NCBI RefSeq assembly: GCF_010093535.1
Contig: NW_022985170.1
Span: 972,016-1,036,015 of the forward strand
Origin: Lindgomyces ingoldianus
Lineage: Eukaryota > Ascomycota > Dothideomycetes > Pleosporales > Lindgomycetaceae
Direction of reading: 5' to 3'
DNA: 64,000 nucleotides
Numbering within the stretch: the first letter of the stretch is position 1; the number at the start of each line of letters is the position of its first letter. The notes beneath the pieces were generated by a model. It searched no databases. It was not told the origin of the DNA and was given only the letters and a program-made list of their open reading frames with translations. Below are positions 59,805-64,000 of this stretch, piece by piece. Made by a program: the position numbers and the translations under genes.

Positions 59805-60903
59805 CGTGATGCGGTGAAGTTGGGTCTGGGAATTGGGGCGGGGGAGTGAAGGAGTGCAGGCGTGGATCGTCTGCAGGCGGCCAACACAGTGCACACCAGA
59901 CGGGCTGGCAGTTTATTCACCGCGTGAGAGCAAGTGCAATCGTTATCGGTCGGTATCGCGTGGGCCTGGGGATCACAAGGGCATGGTAGATTGTGAGAAT
60001 GCACGACTGGCTGTGCCGTTGTCATCAAAGAATGTGTCCGGTTGACGCAGCCGTGGTCCCGGGGATGGTAGGACGCATGAACAGGCGGAAATGAAAGAAA
60101 GACGGGAGGTGAGGTGTCAAGCGCTGATGGCGGCGGCGATGTAGAGGTTGAACCTGGACAACGACTTCTTGGCTGGCAGGTTTGTCGATCGCAACGACTA
60201 GCACGCTTTCAGCAGCGGTAGGTCCGAAAGGCGGCGGGGAGAGGGCAGCGTGTCCACCTGTCTGCCTCTCTGTCTGTCTCTTTCTAACTTAACTGCAGCA
60301 CCGTCAGGTCTCACTCAGGGTCACCGCCGGATCGCGGGCGCAGCGCAAAGTCAGACTAACGGAGCAAACGGCGGGCGGCGGGCTGCTTTGTGAAGTCGTG
60401 GGCCAGCCACAATGGCGGCATTGCGCACACAGCTGAAGCTTAGCCTTCCGAGGTTCGCGGGGAAGAGTGCCCGCTCACGACACCTCCTCGCCAGGGGGTC
60501 ACCCTCATCATCATGCTGCGAGCACGTCTTTCTCGCGCCTTGACGTTAAAGAGCTAACGTCTCTCACTGCATCGCGAGACACACACCGTAACGAGACAAA
60601 CCACAGGTATTTTTAATTCAAGAGACCCTAGTACTCTAACTATCTTCGCTTTCTCTATTTTCCGGCGTGAATAATATTATATGCCTTCTCTAGAACACTC
60701 CTTGCTTTTATAACACCAAAATTACACACTTACGTCGTTGCCTTCGCGGCCAGATCACGAAGAGCCTTCTTCATGCTATAAACAGACACCTTAACCTACA
60801 GCTCCACAATCAAGGTTTTAAAGCCTTTCAAACTCACAGTACCAGGAAATCTAGCTTTTATCAACAATGTAGTTTCCGTAGCATACTGGGTCATGCGATA
60901 TTG
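59805..60903. other. SIP5 upstream region
   Basis: About 1.1 kb, GC-rich near the SIP5 start and becoming AT-richer toward 60.6 kb. It presumably holds the SIP5 promoter and leader. The 5-bp target duplication of an LTR-like insertion begins at 60904. Confidence 0.4.
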
Positions 60904-60908
60904 CCACC

Positions 60909-61039
60909 TGTAAGGCCAAGATGGTCCTTACGCGCGACAGGTATATATACTGTTCTGTATGCAGAATTAACTGTTAGTTGATTATTCGCACCTTTTTAGT
61001 TGTATTGGCGGAGTGGTGGTCCAGAGCCCTGTCCTTACA
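60909..61039. mobile_element. Very short solo LTR or TRIM-like terminal repeat
   Basis: 131 bp beginning TGTAAGGCC and ending GTCCTTACA, with TGTAAGG/CCTTACA inverted ends. It is flanked by perfect 5-bp duplications CCACC at 60904-60908 and 61040-61044. It contains a TATATATA box. The small size fits a TRIM/SMART-type LTR; a MITE with the same tips is the alternative. Confidence 0.75.
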
Positions 61040-61044
61040 CCACC

Positions 61045-61381
61045 CCTGTCAGTACCTCTAATCAAAAGCTTTAAGGATCCCTGATTGTGCGGACAATGAA
61101 TAGGCTGTATTGTAACTTATATAATTTCTTTGTCAGGCGCATTATCTGTTGTTGGCTGTCAAGCCTGTGGTTGTGCATGCTCACCATCCCTGGCAAGTAT
61201 CCTCCTTAACTGTCCCTCCATGCGTGGCGGAAAACCCACTGTTACAAATGGCGATTTGTTAGAAAACCTAGACACAGAAGAGTCCTCCTATTAGATGACT
61301 CTAGAGGTAAGCAAGCCTACATAGGACAATAACAATCTAAGCTATAAAGCATATTACAACATAGACTAATAACTTGTCTTG
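61045..61381. other. Spacer between two LTR-like insertions
   Basis: About 340 bp of mildly AT-rich sequence. No ORF of interest, terminal repeat or RNA gene was seen. Confidence 0.4.
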
Positions 61382-61386
61382 TTCTT

Positions 61387-61664
61387 TGTAACGGCACAGG
61401 CAAGACAATGGGTCCGAATGCGGTAGGAATCCACTCAGAGGCATATGGGAGTGCGTGGGGACTCAATGACCTAGAAACTCCATTGACACCTATAGGCCTT
61501 GTACGAAGGATATCAGAAAACTACCGAGCTAGCTACGGGGGAGAGGTGCGACTAAATACATGGGGGAATAGGGGTAACAGCTGGGGGCAGGGCAGAGTCG
61601 GGGCCGATACGGGGACCCTTCAGATAGGTTCCGGGCGACCCGAGATGGAACGAGAATCGTTACA
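61387..61664 (+). mobile_element. Solo LTR with intact sequence (family A, copy 1)
   Basis: 278 bp beginning TGTAACGGCACAGG and ending GAATCGTTACA, with TGTAACG/CGTTACA inverted tips. It is flanked by perfect 5-bp duplications TTCTT at 61382-61386 and 61665-61669. It retains normal GC content. The same sequence occurs inverted and mutated at 62422-62711. The strand is given only relative to that copy. A 93-codon ORF within it is incidental. Confidence 0.87.
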
Positions 61665-61980
61665 TTCTTGTTATAATATCTTACCTTGACTTTCCTATTG
61701 CTAGGTGTCTTCTGACGGTAACGGAGGGTCTTAGAGAAGGGAGAGGGGTAAGAGGTGGGAACAGAGTGAGAAGAGTCACATAATACTTCTCTAACATATA
61801 ACAAGGTAAGAAGGGTGTACAGTCCTCTATACAATCTAGTTAAAAGCAAGGTAAAAAAAAAGTTAGTAAAAAGTAAAAAAAGTAAAATAACTAAGTAGCT
61901 TTAGTTTTTTAATAAATAAAAGAAATCTTTTACATACTTTATATTAAAAAAAATAGATATATTGCTATACTTAAAGCTAT

Positions 61981-62157
61981 TGTGAGAGGTATCGAGCAGG
62001 AAACACAGGTCACAGAGAGGGAATGCAGGATAGGGGGGGTAACGAGAGAGTAAACCTTAGGGTCCGAGGCAGAGGTACGGAGGCCGAGGAGCCTATATAC
62101 CCCGTGCCAAGCCCTTAGGGTACTCAGGGGTTGGATAGCTGTAACATAACCGTGACA
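61981..62157. mobile_element. Solo LTR, second family (family B)
   Basis: 177 bp beginning TGTGAGAGGTATCG and ending ACCGTGACA, flanked by perfect 5-bp duplications GCTAT at 61976-61980 and 62158-62162. GC-normal inside AT-rich DNA. It shares no obvious sequence with the copies at 61387 or 60909. Confidence 0.82.
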
Positions 62158-62421
62158 GCTATGCTTTAAAAATAAGAATAACTATAACTTTTTAAATAGT
62201 AAAGAGAGGTTAAGACTATATACCTGCCTATAATTACACTAATTACATCTTTTGTTAGTAATTATAAAATAGTTTTATAAGTACTATAATTACTTACTAA
62301 GCTTTATAATTACACTATACCTAATTTAGATTACTACGTGATCTGTAGGCTATGTTTTTACTAGCATTAGTCTATTTTTCTCCTGTAAGGTTAGAGTCTT
62401 AGTATGCCTCTCTAGTGTAAC

Positions 62422-62711
62422 TGTAACGATTCTACGAATCGTTCCATATCGGGTCGCTCGGATCCTATCCAAAGGGTCCCCGTATCGGCCCCGACCATGA
62501 CTTAACCTAGTCCCCCGCAGTTACCTCTATTCCCTTATGTATTTAGTCGCACCTTGCCTCTATAGCTAGCTTAGTAGTTTTTTAATATCCTTTTATATAA
62601 GGCCTATAGGTGTTAATAGCATTCCTAGGTTTAGAGTCCCCACGCACTTCTATATGCCTCTAAGTAGATTCCTACTGCATTTAGACCTATTATCTTACCT
62701 GCGCTGTTACA
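62422..62711 (-). mobile_element. Inverted, RIP-mutated copy of the family A LTR (copy 2)
   Basis: The reverse complement aligns along the whole LTR at 61387-61664, from TGTAACAGCGCAGG to GAATCGTTACA. In one 54-bp comparison (61411-61464) seven positions differ and all are C-to-T or G-to-A in this copy. It is about 12 bp longer, including a 6-bp insertion near one tip. The 5-bp words next to its ends (GTAAC and TTATA) do not match, so its insertion history is less clear than that of copy 1. Confidence 0.8.
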
Positions 62712-64000
62712 TTATATTAGAAAACTTACTTTTACTAGTAATAGCCTTATTAATAATATTATATTAATTATTTATTTAACTATGTCTAACTTTAAAAAGT
62801 GTTTAATTTAGTTTAAGTTATAGTTTTTACACACTATTATATTAAATTATTTAGTTATTATAAATAGAATTTTAGAGACCTTCTATTAACTAAAGCTTTT
62901 AGGTTTAAAACTTTTTATCCTCTATAATTAGAATTACTTTTAGAAAAGTTATAAAAAGTGTGCTAAAGTAGAAACCTAAAGACTACTAATAACTTATTAG
63001 AATTAGAGATAACTACTAATGCTTAACTTTTAACTACTTTTAGACTTTAGTATAAAGCTTACAACACACTCTAGCTGTAGCTAAAGTAAAATGCTTACTA
63101 CTAAAGCTAAATAACTACTAACTTTAATAGCTAAACTTTTTTTTATAGAACTTAAAGCTAAAGACCTACTAGATTTAAAGTTAAACTAGAGTAACATAGC
63201 TCTTAAAAACTAAGTTACTTAATTAAGAGCATAAATTAAATAGCTAACTAAATTAAAAACTATTAGTTTTAATTAACCCCTACTAACTACTAAATTACTT
63301 ATAATAATGCCTTAAATTATCTCTACTACTTTAATAGTAAGAGACTTTTTAGGCACTTTTAAGCTCTTTTAAAGCTACTTTACTAAATGTATGCTTAAGA
63401 TTAAGAACTTTATAAATAGTAAAAAACTTACATTTAAATAATAGTAAGCTTTTATTATAAATAGACTTAACATTAATGTAGATTACTATTAAAGTAAGTG
63501 CGCACACATAGCGCTAGTATAGGGACACACTGCTAGTATTGCAAAGGAATACCTAGAGCCTAGATACCTAGCTAAATTAGATTACTTTTAGTTTAAAAAT
63601 ATAAAAAAAATAATTAAGCTTTTATAAACTTACTTTATTACTAGTAATAAAAAAATAAAAGCGTAATAAGTGTTTTAAACTTTAAAAATAAGTAAAGAAG
63701 AAGTGTTTTTTACTTTTAAAGCTTGCTTTATTAGTGCTGCTGTTAAAAAGTCTGTATTAAAAGTAAAATAGTTTTTTTACTTATAAAAAAAAATACTACT
63801 TAGCCTAAAAGTACTAAACTTAAGTTTTAAGCACACTTAAAAAAGCTTCTTTAAGACTATAGTAGCCTACCTAACAGCCTATAATATAGAAAAAAGAAAT
63901 ACCTCTGCTATTTTAAAGTAAACTGTTAATCTTACCTAACAGTCTACTATTAGACCTAGTATAGATTAGTCTTAGAAAGTTTCTAGTAATACATCTAAGG

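Larger units (their letters stand above)
61670..64000. other. AT-rich RIP-mutated block running off the window
   Basis: Mostly AT-rich sequence with stops in all frames, C mostly before T and G mostly after A, as in the 39-47 kb block. Punctuated by GC-normal LTR insertions listed separately. Presumably the remains of one or more transposons whose far end lies outside the window. No coding potential remains. Confidence 0.75.

Noticed and set aside
61408..61689. 93-codon ORF near the right end
   Set aside because: Lies almost wholly within a solo LTR; no coding evidence.
61387..62711. One retrotransposon bounded by the two family A LTRs
   Set aside because: The copies are inverted rather than direct, differ strongly in RIP damage, and copy 1 has its own matching target duplication.

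Overview
The window is nuclear DNA of a filamentous ascomycete (Pezizomycotina). The evidence is many short introns (about 46-90 bp) with GTAAGT/GTATGG-like donors and CTAAC/CTGAC-type branch sites, a gene repertoire typical of the group (Zn2Cys6 regulator, PTH11/rhodopsin-like receptor, YAT amino-acid permease, secreted GMC oxidoreductase, SIP5, AIM6), and AT-rich blocks carrying the signature of repeat-induced point mutation (RIP). I cannot name the species.

Ten genes can be modelled as intact and one as broken. From left to right: a zinc-cluster transcription factor (437-2753, +); a Ran1/Vhs1/Sks1-type kinase (9358-10749, -); a SmgGDS-like armadillo protein (22034-24150, -) divergent from dpm3 (24741-25124, +); an oxidoreductase-like-domain mitochondrial protein (25256-26020, -) divergent from a coiled-coil protein with a possible RWD-type C-terminus (26367-28219, +); a permease with a premature stop (28816-30557, -); a GMC oxidoreductase (32572-34472, -); a 7-TM rhodopsin-domain protein (36603-37845, +); a YggS/PLPBP-type PLP homeostasis protein (49884-50755, -); an AIM6-like protein (51136-52448, -); and SIP5 (57044-59804, -). 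They are housekeeping and accessory genes that do not form a recognisable cluster. Long stretches (2.8-9.3, 10.8-22.0, 30.6-32.5, 34.5-36.6, 52.5-57.0 kb) show no credible gene.

The most structured part is the mobile-element archaeology. Between 39.3 and 47.7 kb lies a hAT-like DNA transposon (39323-47731) flanked by a perfect 8-bp duplication. A second hAT-like element (39351-44688), with its own perfect 8-bp duplication, sits inside it only 28 bp from the left tip. A solo LTR (40242-40521, perfect 5-bp duplication) sits inside that one. Both DNA transposons are heavily RIP-mutated, while the solo LTR is not. The right end repeats the theme: three more solo LTRs or LTR-like elements (60909-61039, 61387-61664, 61981-62157), each with a perfect 5-bp duplication, and an inverted RIP-mutated second copy of one of them (62422-62711), in or beside another AT-rich block that runs off the window.

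I found no defence island, CRISPR array, secondary-metabolite cluster or other new multi-gene system. The observations most worth following are the triple-nested insertion, the un-RIPed solo LTRs, the stop-free 72-nt intron inside the kinase activation segment, the RIP-like nonsense change in the permease, and the half zinc cluster of the first regulator.
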